Position numbers and translations under genes: made by a program | Notes under the pieces: generated by a model | What the model was told of the DNA's origin: nothing | The model's input: only the letters and a program-made list of their open reading frames with translations | The model's database searches: none | Part shown: piece by piece, positions 36,201-47,765 of the stretch | Position numbering within the stretch: position 1 is the stretch's first letter | Layout of the letters: the number at the start of each line of letters is the position of its first letter | Source of the DNA: Corythoichthys intestinalis | Taxonomy: Eukaryota > Chordata > Actinopteri > Syngnathiformes > Syngnathidae | Assembly (NCBI RefSeq): GCF_030265065.1 | Contig: NC_080410.1 | Coordinates: forward strand, 52,806,398-52,870,397 | DNA length: 64,000 bases | Direction of reading: 5' to 3'

Positions 36201-39200
36201 TGGAGGCTCTTTCCTGTGAAACAACAACAAGAAAGTGCTTTAAAAAACAAATATCTTTCAATACGGCTCCCGTTAAAGGGAGAGACTTTACTTTAAAGGG
36301 GAAACGGCAGAGAATTCCATTTTTTCCATGTTTAATACCAGAGAAAGATGTTGGATATTTCCCACCAAATAGCCGTTTTCAGACATTTGAAATGCCAGAA
36401 CTATTTTGGCCAATCCAAAAAGGCCAGTATATTAGACTGTCCCGCCAGCCTACGAAGAAACTAGCTTTACTGGAATTAGCAAGTGATGCAGAATTCGTCC
36501 GAGTCTCAGACAGAAAATGTGAAAGACGGCGCAGTACGTGGAAATATAACTCACGAGTACCTATTGTCTACGCTTCTCGAGCCGTTTTGGGTATATCGGC
36601 ACCGTTCGCCCTGGTCGCTCGAGCGAGGGCAGCACTTGAAAGCGGTGTCATGATCCGTGCCAATTTCATACTTTCACGTGAAGGTCATTGATTGTTTTAA
36701 GTCCATTATTAAAAAGTCATAAAATCCTCAGCAAGCTCCACTTTCTCATTTCCCACTTACCGGCGCCACCGCTTCCACCAACTCCTCTTTCACTTGGATC
36801 TCGTCACCGGGACACTCCACCACCATTTTCTCTAGTTCGTCCTCGGCGCGCGGGGCTTCCTCCGTCCTCAGGGCGATGCCGGAGTTGAGGATGGCTTGGC
36901 AGATGAGGTTATCGCCCGCGGCGGCGGCCTCGGCGAGGGCTTCCGCTTGGGACTGATCCACCATCACCTGCGCCGAGAGGGATAGAAGACGGGCGTTCCT
37001 CCTAAATGTCGCGAGCGAGCGAGCGAGCGGAGGACCCGACACGTCAGTCACTCGCCTGTTGCTCTTGCGTGGTGCCGTCCACCTCCACGGTGAAGCGGAC
37101 CTGGTGGAGGACCTCTCGGGAACCGGCTTCCACCAAACCGACCACGGCCGTTTGCTCCTCCGGCGGCCGCTCGTCCGCCGCCGCCGCGCACCGGGCGTCC
37201 TCTGCCGGCGTCTCGTCCAGTCCTGAAAACGCGGTCGAGCGGACCGAGCGTCAAACTATTATTTTGGTTGTCCGAAGCGATTATTGCCAATGGCTTGACA
37301 AACCGCCGTTATGTTATTTAGCGTCTATGTGACAGAAATCAGATGGAAAGTCTACACTAGTACACATTGTGACATGGAGACTGACTGGTTCTCTTTGAAT
37401 ACCTTTCTTCATTCCATCCTTGCTCACCAGAATCTCCTTGCACTGAAAAAAACGGATCTTCTCAGTGCAGGGCGTGAGGGACTTGAGGTGTCTGGTGAGG
37501 GCTCCCGACTCTCGGAAAGACTGGCCGCACAGCGCGCACTGGTACGGCCGCTCGTCTGCGCCACAAAAGTCACCGCGGTCGGTCGGACGGACGGACATTT
37601 TGTTTTGGGAAAAATTGGGTCGTACCGGAGTGACGGCGGTTGTGACGAATCAAGGAGCCTTTGGTGCGGAAGGAGTTGCCGCATAGTTCGCAAGCAAAGT
37701 TCTTCTGATCGCTGTGAGTCTTCATGTGCGTTTTCAAGATGTTGCTCTGTTCCATACGGAAAGATTGATTGGCAAACAATCAAAAAGTCATCATCAAACC
37801 AGACGCCTCCGCCATTAGGCCAAATCTGCGGAGGTTACGCACTATTCCGGTGGGCCTCCTTATATGATGGTAGTCAGATGACAACAGAAGCAGAATTATA
37901 CAGTGGTATTTTTACTACCTTTCCCGTGCGGGAAAATAATGAAATCGTCATATTTGGAACACGTCGTCATCCATCGAGACAAACGAGCAGTCCAATTTTA
38001 TGTTGGATGTCAAAGCAATAGTATTCCTATTTTCCCAGCAGTTTCAATGTACATTTCCAGTTAAAGGCCAGAGTAATAAAAGAGGTCATTTATGGGACGT
38101 CAGAATCCATTCTCAAAGGAAGCTCATCACCGTACCGTTTTGAAGGTCTTGTCACAGAGCTGGCATAGGTATCGTCCATCTACGTTGACTTTGTAAACGG
38201 GCTTGTCGGCGTCGGCGGGAACTTCGGACCGCTCCGACACTTTTAGAGAGGCGTTCTTCCTTCTGCAGCCTCGGCCCAACACGCCGGCGTTCGCTGGCGG
38301 CGGCGGATTCCGTTTCAGCGCCGTCGATGGCGATTCCGCCGAAGCCGGCGACTTCACGTGACACTTACCGTCATTTATATCGGTGCTCTCCGGCTCACCG
38401 GAGACGGCTTCTGGCAGCGCGCCTCCGTCGGTAGTCTCCACCTGTTGCGACCATCACACAGACCCGATGAAAATCTTAAGACCGGTCGAGACCACGGACG
38501 GCGAGGCCGGTTTCTAAAAATGGCCATCGGCCGCAGACAGTCGATGCATACGGTGAGGTCAAACACATTTTGGAAGTGATGATCAAGAACGGTGAAGCTA
38601 TTCATGACCGAGACCTACCGAGAGCAGTTTTTGTTCTGGATTGGAGAGTTGACTTTTTTTTGCGATGGTCCTTAACTTTTGATCATTTGATAAACAGACT
38701 ATTTCAGTTTAGTGATTGTTTTCAATAAATGACCAAAGTACCCTCCCCTCCAAATCATAAGTTGTATGACTCGATACCTCGGAGAATTGAGGCTGTAATT
38801 GCCTACACCAGGGGTCGGCAACCCAAAATGTCAAAAGAGCCATATCGGAGCAAAAAAAAAATTTTTAAACGAAAGCCATATATACGCCTTATAATGAAGG
38901 CAACAAATGCTGTATGTATCTATATTTGCCAACTATCAAAATAACTAAGTTGGCTACAAACACATCATAATCACTGTATTTTCCATACTATAAGGCGCAC
39001 CTGAAAGCCTTCAATTTTCTCATAAACTGACAGTGCACCTTATAATCCAATGTGCCTTATATATGGATCAATATTGGTTAATCATGGCATGACATTCCAT
39101 TGACTGCGGACCATCTCCGGCACGCCGGTGTTGTTGACGTGCGGGCGCTCCCGTCAGGGGTGACATTTCACGCGGGGCGGCTAGTTTTTCGGCACAATGC

Positions 39201-42115
39201 CGGGTATTGACAACCAAGTCCGACAAAACATTGTTACCGACTTGGCTGCTACGAACAACCTCGCTTTGACAACCGACAGCTAAATGGAAATGATGAACAT
39301 TGAGTGGCAAATTACGAGTGCTGTGCTTCAAACTCGTCCTGTTTATGAAAGTCGATTGTCATATGCTGGTGTTGTGCGGTAATGAGCACACACTAGATAT
39401 CATGAAATGGCAAACTAGATGTCCTACGTCCCATGCCATTGGCTACGTGAGCCCAGAGTGATTTTGGGACACGTAGATGAATTCTAAACTGTCATGACTG
39501 AATGGAAGTTAGGAAGGCCAAATCAATCCATACCAGTGACTATAGATAATGTTGCAAATATTGTTAATTCAGTACGTGACACAGATGGATTCGGACCTCA
39601 AATAGGATGTCTTACTCATGTAGTAAACCTAGCTGCTAAGAGAGCTGTAGCAATCAACAGTGTGCCCCGCCTCACTTTACAAACAGTAAAAATTGTTCTC
39701 AGCACATTTATACAAAACTTTTTCAGATCAGCAAGAAGTAAGCACATAAATATTATGCAATAAAATGCATGATTATATGATGGCAATTTAATTTTTGCTC
39801 GTTAGCAAAAAAAAAAAAATCGAAACGAAAAATATTGTTTTTTTCTTCTTCAGAGCATTAAATGTATTGAATCGGATCAAAAATTGTGTCTCCCGTATCG
39901 AAAATCGTCCCGAAATGTGACTTAACTGTATCGTTGCATCCCTATGGAACACCATTTAAGAAGCTATTTTCATTTAACGTTTTCATTTGCCTAAATGCTT
40001 TAGTTATTACATTTTATTTATGCTGTGTTTCTGTGCAGTATTAATATTATTGTCTTTTATTTAAGAGGCATGGTCTGTTGTTTATAGTTGTGATTTCTTA
40101 AAAAGTATTTTTGGATTTAAGAGAATAAGAAAATAGGGTTAGGGTTAGAATATTCATCGCATTTAAATGGGTGTACTTGATCTATTAATATATACTGTAT
40201 TCTCACTGTGTTATTGTAAATTGGTTTAAAAAATGAGGGGGGGGCGCAATAATATGACAATAATTTGAGATAAATTATCGCACACTAAAATTTGTTATCA
40301 CGACAGGCCAATGGATGCGTAACGCAATGCCAACAACTACTACTACTGCACCTGAAAATGCAGTGCACCCTATACATGAAACGGTTTTAAAATAGGCCAT
40401 TCACTGAAGGTGCACCTTTTCCTCTCATGCACTTTATAGTAAGGGAGTTCCAAAAAAATCAATTATTAGATGCATCGCGATTTGACACGTGATGATTCGA
40501 ATACGATTCATAAAGGTTCAAAAACAATCATTTTCCCGAATAACTTTATGACAGCAACTTTTAGCAGAACAAAATTCAAGACACGTCTGCCGCCCGGACA
40601 CCTTTAACGGACGCACGCACGCACAACGGTATGATGGATGCTGCCAGTTACCGAGCGAGAGATTCACTCCTTTTCAAAAGACTGGAAAATAAATTTGCGT
40701 ATGAGACAGGCAGGGACCCGGCAGTCACGTTTCTGTGCGCAAATTATTTTTGAGAGCGAGAGGGGAAGAGAGAGAGTTTGTTGCTCCTTGTCTTTCAGAT
40801 GTCCAGCAGCAGTCATGTCAATTGAAAAATGTCCCGAGTGCTCTGCTAAGACCCGTGTGTGTCTGGAAGAGGTGAGTACACGAACCCTCTTGTACTGTTT
40901 AGCCTTTATTGTTGTTTTTGAGATGAGATGAGTGCTAAGCTAATTAGCTAACATGTATTTCATGTGCAGAACGTGTAAAACCATGATGAAGTACAGCGGT
41001 AACACTACAAACATGTAAAATAGTACAGAATTCTGTGAAAACAAAGTATATTGGTTAAAAGTCTTATTTCTAAAGACGCTGTTTCCAGAAAATGTGGAAT
41101 TCATTCCACCTGTGTAAATTTTATTGCATTGTGGAGAGAAATAAGTACTGCCTTTAAAATGGTAAATGTGTTTGCACTTTCTTGCAGAAACGTAAAAAAG
41201 CAGCTTAAGGGCAGCTTTTCGCTGTATGGGCATGTTTCCATCGTTCCTGTTGAATCATTAGGATATTTTAAATAAATAACGGACATAAATTTGTTTGGCT
41301 ACTTTATTCATTAGTAATGTACGATGCATCGACAATCGTGATAACCATGATCATCGCTCAATAATCCAATCACTGTACAATGCCGCCTCAAGTTGAACTT
41401 AATTACAATATTAATGCAGTAGAAGAATGCCTGTGTTGTGTTTGCCCTCCTACAGAAACCACATTAAGACCTAAAATGATATTTCCCTTCCCCATTTTCT
41501 ACATTTTGAAACATTTCACTCTCCAGGGAGCAACTAGGGCAGGGCCGCATGTGGCTCTAGAGCCGCGGGTTGCTGACCCCTGGCCTACACCGTATGAAAT
41601 GAGTTTTTGTTGATTTTTGAAGGGGTTTCCCTGATTTTGTCCAACCACTGTAGTTTAATAGCGACAGACTGTAGAGAAATCTTACCATTTGCTCTTCGAC
41701 TTGACGGCTTGTCTCACGTCTGCAGTCGTGACGGAGTTTATGTTGAATAAAAGCCTCCAAAGTGGAAAACTCATTCTGACAGCGGCCGCATTTGTGCACA
41801 TCCTCGTCTGGAAAAAAACAAATGGACGCTATTTATCTGATGGAGGCGGCATTTCAGACATGAAGTATTTGCAAGTCGCGCACAGACTGTACACAAAGTT
41901 TGAAAAAATGAACCAACATGTCGCTACGCACAGCTAGCTGCTAACAACGCCGACATTTTGAGGGAATTTTACTCGGGCCAAACGCTAAAAGGAAAGAAAT
42001 AACCTTCATCTCCAAAGTTGGTGTGTATGGTGATCGTCTCGCCGCCGCCGTCGCCGTCGCCGTCCTTCACGTGTTGCCTCTCTTTGTGTGCCGTAAGATT
42101 ATTTTCGACATTCAT
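33211..42115 (-). CDS. e4f1: Transcription factor E4F1, C2H2 zinc-finger protein
   Basis: E4F1 is a nuclear zinc-finger factor and atypical E3 ligase acting in cell-cycle/p53 control and mitochondrial gene expression. Thirteen phase-consistent exons: 42115-42004, 41807-41686, 38441-38136, 37746-37626, 37555-37403, 37222-37056, 36967-36761, 36213-36123, 35878-35661, 35589-35391, 34984-34797, 34730-34671, 33540-33211; total 757 aa against 784 in human. An N-terminal CxxC finger (HKCGRCQNEFSTLEAFIQHK) is followed by three central C2H2 fingers (LCQLCDKTFKT, FACELCGNSFRT, YQCALCGQSFRES) and a block of six from YTCPHCKRSFKG to FKCPKCGRGFAEHGTLNRH. The acidic tail has ATAIVTEDPHAVLVEFSSVV, DTITIATPESLTEQV and EVEIRTVVV at the stop, all E4F1-specific. 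Exon 6 appears to use a GC donor. Start ATG is chosen as the first in frame in exon 1. Confidence 0.95.
33720..34345 (+). repeat. Unclassified dispersed repeat, copy 2 with an internal duplication
   Basis: Related to 14638-14985 but longer: the segment running from a TTTACGTAAAATAAATG-like word through poly-T, CCATATCTATAAAGAAT and GATTTAAGCAT to an aagaa(c/t)tttc motif is present twice in tandem (about 33925-34085 and 34100-34265). It lies in the last e4f1 intron. No terminal inverted repeats seen. Confidence 0.6.
38809..41582 (+). mobile_element. hAT element (2.8 kb) with nested remnants, in e4f1 intron 2
   Basis: Perfect 8-bp target duplication GCCTACAC (38801-38808 and 41583-41590). Ends are CAGGGGTCGGCAACCCAAAA and, inverted, CAGGGGTCAGCAACCCGCGG, a typical hAT terminus. 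The interior is a mixture: 39440-39760 encodes a hAT transposase fragment of ZBED type (VTIDNVANIVNSV, then QIGCLTHVVNLAAKRAV), and 40440-41370 contains repeat-like TGCATCGCGATT...AATCATTTTC sequence with a possible BED-like start (IEKCPECSAKTRVCLEE). At least one further element therefore seems to be nested inside. Confidence 0.8.
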
Positions 42116-42518
42116 GTCGTTGCAGGTCTCCGTCTGTGTCGCAACGCGGACGCGGGGTGGCAAATATGGCGGATTTACGACCCCGTCGTCATAACAACAC
42201 AATGTGCGCGCGCACGAGCCCAAATGAAAGGATTGTATATGTAGCAGATACATATACATTATATGGATGTATATAAACACCCCCTCACTTTTCAAAAATG
42301 AAACCACTGTGTGTAAGTTTAAAAATTGGATTTCAGCCTTTTATAAAATTACAATTCTTGTTTTAAATATGTTTATACAATATGGTTTTCAACATGAATA
42401 AAATGATATGGTGCTACAGAATGATTGATATCCTGTCATTGCTACTGATCATATAACCGTATTGTCCTTGTTTACGACAAGAAAGTAAACAACGAATCGC
42501 TTTACGGCAGCAGCAGAT
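42116..42518. promoter_or_regulatory. Shared head-to-head promoter region of e4f1 and ciao3
   Basis: The e4f1 start codon (42115, minus) and the ciao3 start codon (42519, plus) are 403 bp apart, divergently oriented. The e4f1 side is CpG-rich (repeated GCCGTCGCCGTCGC inside exon 1 and CG-rich 5' flank). No TATA box is obvious. A bidirectional promoter is inferred from spacing. Confidence 0.6.
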
Positions 42519-45500
42519 ATGGCTTCTGTCTTTAGCGGCGTGTTACAGTTGACAGATCTGGACGATTTTATCACGCCGTCTCAGGTATTCAATTTCATTT
42601 TTTCCCTCTTTCCACCCGCGATTAGGTTGGTCGAGACGACGTACTTCTGTCTTTTGCTCGCTTCCGTCGAAAACCAAGCAATTCCGTCCGTGTTATGTCA
42701 TACAAAAATACCATCCTTATCATCATCATATCTCCGGGAGGCCGTTTGGTGAGAGACAGAAAGGGGGTTATTTGATGGGAAAACATCGCAAATGTTGTGA
42801 CTTTCCCGCTGTTACCGACGACTTAACCCCTCGTTGATCTCATATTCCGTATGCATTCATTGTCCTCCGGTTTAAATGGAGCCGTTTTCACTAAAGCGTT
42901 GAATTGAACTTTAAACACCAAATTTCATATTGCTTGAACCAATCTTTTGTCCTTCGCCACAATATGTTTCAATATAATGGCGGCTCATTTTGACCCGAGG
43001 CCAATAACTGCGCAATAGGATGCAGATGAGTCATGGTGACTTGAGCTTCTCTTTTTCCTCAAGTCAATTAAGTCTACTTAATTGTGTAAACTATTTATTA
43101 CTAATATGATGACTTTAGTCCATTGTTTTTATTTTGCGATCATGATTGCTATTTGAAGCCATTTTAAAATTGTATGATGACATTTGACCTCAATAGGGCA
43201 CTCGGTAAAAAAAAAAACTCAAGTGTTTTCGGGGACCCAGAAATGATCCAAGGATTTGATCGAAAATCAAAACGATAGGAAGTGATCCGGAATGCTCCAA
43301 ACATGACAACAGAAAGTGACTAGTAATTGAAGCGAAATCAATAGGAAATGATCCACAATGAAAAGGAAGTGACCCCCAAAACAACAGGAAGTGGACCAAA
43401 ATCAACATGAGAAGACCCAGAATCAATGGAAACAACCAGCAGAAATACGTTCAAATCAAAACAAAGTGAAGTAAATTCAATGGGATGTGACTGGTGAGAG
43501 TTGACCAACCGGCAGAGTAGCGCGCCATAAGTTTAAATGTTTTTTTTTTTTTTTAATAACTACATAAAAATAGAAATAACATCATTGTATCATTATAATT
43601 GATATTAGTTGTAATACATTTTTTAACATTGTCATTGATCACTTCTAGTCATCATTTTTGTGTATCATTTGATTGGAGGGCCGACGTTTGCACATATGAT
43701 TCAGTCTTCTGAGCTTCAGGGAAGAATTTTTTATTTCTTCCTTAGGAATGCATTAAACCTGTCAAAGTGGAGAAGAAACAAGGCAAATCGGTGGCCAAAA
43801 TCCAGATAGAAGATGATGGCAGTTATGTTCAGGTCAACCCAGTGAGTACCGATGAAACCTCTTGTATCCATGCAACCTTTTGATTGGCTTTTTTTTTTTT
43901 TTTTTTTAAAGGCCGGGGAGAAGGAAAAACTCGAAAAAGCAAAGATCACGCTGAACGACTGTTTGGCTTGCAGCGGATGCATAACATCGGCCGAAAGCGT
44001 CCTCGTCGCGCAGCAGAGCCACGAGGAGTTCTTTAAAGTCTTGCGCAACAACAAGGTATTCATCCATGAACTCATCGGCCCGGGTGGGATGGAACGAACG
44101 AACAAACGACGCACCGTATGACGCTCCAAAAAGCAGGCGGGCGAGACGGAGAAGAAGGTGGTGGTGGTTTCGGTGTCGCCTCAGTCCAGAGCGTCCCTGG
44201 CCGCGTTCTACGGCCTCAGCGCCGGCCAAGCGGGGAAGAGGCTCACCTCCTTCTTCAAAAGCCTCGGTGAGGATCGCCGAGCTCGGAGGGGTCCGTCCCA
44301 CAGCTTTTACGAGCGCGGATTCCGCAGGCGTAGGTCACGTCTTCGACACGGGCTTCAGCCGGACCTTCAGCCTGCTGGAGAGCCAGCGAGAGTTCGTGGA
44401 ACGTTTCCGAAGGAAGGAGGGCGACGGCCGAGGCTTGCCCATGATGACGTCGGCGTGTCCGGGTAAGGCGTAGCGGCGCCGCGTCGGCGAATTGGCCCCG
44501 ACCGGCCGCTGCTTTTTGACTCAGGTTGGATCTGCTATGCGGAGAAGACGCACGGCCAATTTATTCTTCCCTACATCAGCACCACCCGCTCCCCGCAGCA
44601 GATGATGGGCTCGCTGGTGAAAGGATATTTTGCTGAACAACAGGTATTAACGAGCGTACATTCCCAAAAAATCCCTCCTTCATTTGAGACTGGATAATAA
44701 ATGAAGCCTTTACTGGGCACTTGTTGGCTTCCGTACGGCCAATCCAGTTTGACCGGGAACGATCGCCGCCGGACCCTCCCGGTCAAAACGGATCAAACTT
44801 TTCACTAAAAGGAGCATGAGCGTTCGTAGCCGCCGGTCTAAATGAAGTACGCGGCAGGCAAAGAGTTAATAAGCTGCCGTGTGCGCATCCATTTAATGGC
44901 AGTATCAGAAAAGGTTCCATCTTGTTTAAAGGACCGTGAAGTTTTTTTTTTTTTAAACTCACGATGCCTAGTTTGAACAGAAGACGGCACTCGAAAATTT
45001 CTCTTTGCGCGTGGTCAGGGTTTGAGTCCGCACCAGATCTACCACGTGGCGGTGATGCCCTGCTTCGATAAGAAACTGGAGGCGTCCAGGTCGGACTTCT
45101 ACTTGAGCAAAGCCGAGAGCAGGGAAGTGGACTGCGTCATCACGTCGGGTACGGCTTTTCATTCCATTATGGTCTGAACCTAGCAAAAACATCTTTTGTC
45201 TTGCTCCTTTAGGAGAAGTTCAAAAAATGTTAGAAGAGGAAAAAGTGAGTCTTAACGATATACCGGCCGGACCTTTAGATACCATGTAAGTCTCGACGTC
45301 GGGCTCGGCGACTCCTTTTTTTTAATCTCGACATCGCGACTCGTACTCACGTCAATCTCGGTCCAGTTTCAGCAACGTGAAAGACGGCGAGTTCCTGAGC
45401 CACGCCGGCAGCGGCTCGGGCGGTTACCTCCATCACGTCTTCACTTACGCGGCCGAGCGCCTATTCGGAGAGGAGGTCAAGGAACTCACCTATAAGACTC

Positions 45501-46114
45501 TCCGGTCAGCACGCCGACGCTTTGCGGTCACGTTATAGGCTAGCTTCTGCTTTACGTTTGCTAACCCTAACCGCCGCAGGAATAAGGACTTCCAGGAGGT
45601 GACGCTGGAGAAAGACGGAGAGGTGGTTCTGAGTTTCGCTTCTACGTACGGATTCCGCAACATCCAGAACCTGGTGCAAAAACTCAAGAGGGGAAAGTCG
45701 CCGTACCACTTTGTGGAGGTGATGGCCTGTCCCTCGGGTAAGTGTACGTTTAGGAAAAATGGCAGCCATCCGTTTTGAGGCAAAACGGCTCGGCCGGATA
45801 TGACCGTCAACGGTGGCGAGAAGCGACAGTGTTTACCGCCTTCAATGTCACGCCGGTTTCCCCGAATGTCAGGGTGCCTGAACGGCGGCGGGCAGCTGAA
45901 GGCCGCCACTGGCGAGAACCCAAAGGAGCTCCTCCAGAAGGTAGAGGCGCTCTACCGAGCGGAGGAAACCCGGGCGCCCGGAGACGACGCTCGCGTGGCC
46001 CGACTGTACCGCTCGTGGCTGGACGGCGTGGGCGAGGAGCGCGCCCGAGAACTCCTTCGCACCGAATACCGCGCCGTAGAGAAAATGACCAACGGGCTCG
46101 CCGTCAAATGGTGA
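42519..46114 (+). CDS. ciao3: Cytosolic iron-sulfur assembly component 3 (CIAO3/NARFL)
   Basis: CIAO3 links the early scaffold and the late targeting complex of the cytosolic Fe-S assembly machinery; it resembles iron-only hydrogenases. Eleven exons, all in phase: 42519-42584, 43746-43841, 43912-44055, 44137-44266, 44328-44462, 44525-44643, 45019-45148, 45213-45285, 45367-45504, 45580-45737, 45873-46114, giving 476 aa, the length I recall for the human protein. It starts [20 protein letters not shown]. Cluster-ligand regions are intact: [45 protein letters not shown], and [15 protein letters not shown]. The C-terminus ends in LAVKW, matching the conserved Trp end of CIA-recognised proteins. 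It is head to head with e4f1. Exon 4 acceptor could be 3 nt earlier (adds one Gln). Confidence 0.96.
42585..43745. other. ciao3 intron 1 with minisatellite
   Basis: The intron contains no recognised exon. Positions about 43230-43440 hold the reverse-oriented CACTTCCTGTTGATTTTGGG minisatellite family (seen here as AACAGGAAGTG, AAAATCAACA...). A poly-T block lies at about 43541-43554. Confidence 0.6.
43230..43440. repeat. Degenerate minisatellite, core CAACAGGAAGTG
   Basis: Six or so imperfect repeats of about 28-35 bp with GGAAGTGA(C/T)CC...AAAATCAA. This is the reverse complement of the array at 18380-18600. Confidence 0.6.
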
Positions 46115-46224
46115 CTAACTTGCGGCGCCTTTGATAAGGCAAAAATAAGAACGTCTATTTCAAAGTATTAAGCTCATTGTCAATATAGTATAAATATGAA
46201 GCGGGTAATGTCACCTTTTAATGT

Positions 46225-46257
46225 AATAAAAGCACAAATATATTTTGAACAAATAAA
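46225..46257 (+). promoter_or_regulatory. Polyadenylation signals of ciao3
   Basis: Two AATAAA hexamers (46225-46230 and 46252-46257) about 110-140 bp after the ciao3 stop codon, suitably placed for 3' end formation before the Tc1 palindrome. Confidence 0.6.
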
Positions 46258-46379
46258 AAGATCTACAGCCATTCTATTTGTGTATAGCGATAGTTTGAGT
46301 CAACAAGGGTTGCCACGATGAATCAACACGAATTTTCGAACCATAAATTGACAAATCCTCTTAGGGACTAATAATGGTA

Positions 46380-47444
46380 CAGTGCCCTCCATAATTATTG
46401 GCACCCCTGGTTAAGATGTGTTTTTGAGCTTCTAATATATATATATTTTTTTTTTATTCAAATAATATAGGACCTTAATGGAAGAAAAGAGAAAAATCCA
46501 ACCTTCAATACAAGTGCATTTATTCAGTGGGGGAAAAAAATCCCACAAAGAAATAATTATTTGACATCAAGGGTCATTGTCTTGCTGAAAGACCCAGTGA
46601 CGAGGCATCTTCAGCTTTCGGGCAACAGATTTTGATTTCAAATGTCCTGGTATTTCAAAGCATTCATGATGCCATGCACCCTAACAAGGTTCCCAGGGCC
46701 TTTGGAAGCCAAACAGCATCACTGACCCACCCCCGAACTTCACAGTGGGTATGAGGTGCTTTTCAGCATGCGCATCTTTCGTGCCACGCCAGACCCACTT
46801 AGTGTTTGGTTCCAAAAAGCTCAAACACGGTCCCAGTTGAAGCCCCAATACCGCTTGGTGAACTCCAGACGTTTGCGTTTACGATTGTGAGTGTGGAAAG
46901 GTTTTCTCCGTGCATGCCTCCCAAACAGCTTGTTGGCGTGTAGACAGCACCTCATACCCATTGTGAAGTACGGGGGTGGGTCAGTGATGCTGTTTGGCTT
47001 CCAAAGGCCCTGGGAACCTTGTTAGGGTGCATGGCATCATCAATGTCTGTTGCTCGAAAGCTGAAGATGGGTCGTCACTGGGTCTTTCAGGAAGACAATG
47101 ACCCTAAACATATGGCCAAATCTACACAAAAATGCTTCACCAGACACAAAATCAAGCTCCTCCCATGGCCATCTCAGTCCCCAGACCTTGTTTTGTTGGC
47201 AAAAGGGGGTCGTACAAAGTATTAACACCCGGGCTGCTAATAATTGTGACACACATTATTTGATGTCAAATAATTATTTCTTTATATGGGATTTTTCCCC
47301 CCACTGAATAAATGCACTTGTATTGAAGGTTGATTTTTTCTTTTTTTCCATTAAGGTCCCATAATATATGAATAAGAAAAAAAAATTATAAGAAGCTAAA
47401 AAACACATCTTAACCAGGGGTGGCAATAATTATGGAAGGCACTG
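46380..47444. mobile_element. Large fold-back Tc1 element (about 1.06 kb palindrome)
   Basis: Begins CAGTGCCCTCCATAATTATT and ends with the inverted copy (AATAATTATGGAAGGCACTG), flanked by TA. The plus-strand right half carries the 3' half of a Tc1 transposase, including [20 protein letters not shown] and [12 protein letters not shown] (DDE catalytic region). The left half is the same sequence inverted: GGTTCCCAGGGCCTTTGGAA at about 46689 mirrors TTCCAAAGGCCCTGGGAACC at about 46998. Symmetry centre is near 46.9 kb. It fills most of the ciao3-haghl gap. It is non-functional as arranged because each arm lacks the transposase N-terminus. Confidence 0.85.
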
Positions 47445-47765
47445 TATATGACAAAAAAGGGGAGGGGCAACAGTAAATATTCTTTTGGCTTTTTTAAATA
47501 TGAAAAAATATTCAAGGAAATTGATTTCTGTTTGTCGTCCCTCAATGAAAGCAGATTGGAATTCAAGAGACCTTTGCAAACATCTACTTTTCCAGCTAAA
47601 GCGTAAAGGCCTGCCTGACAAAAATAGCCCCAAAGCTAACAAAAACGCTTGTTAGCGATGATGAGCGGCCGCATCAAAAATGCATATTGGTAAAAATTTA
47701 GAAGCGTTTTTCAGAGGTCAGCGTCTAACTACTGCAGATCAAATCCATCGACACGGAGCTGGACA

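Noticed and set aside
36191-36691. 166-codon plus-strand ORF between e4f1 exons
   Set aside because: No recognisable domain and it overlaps an e4f1 exon on the opposite strand; considered a chance intronic ORF.
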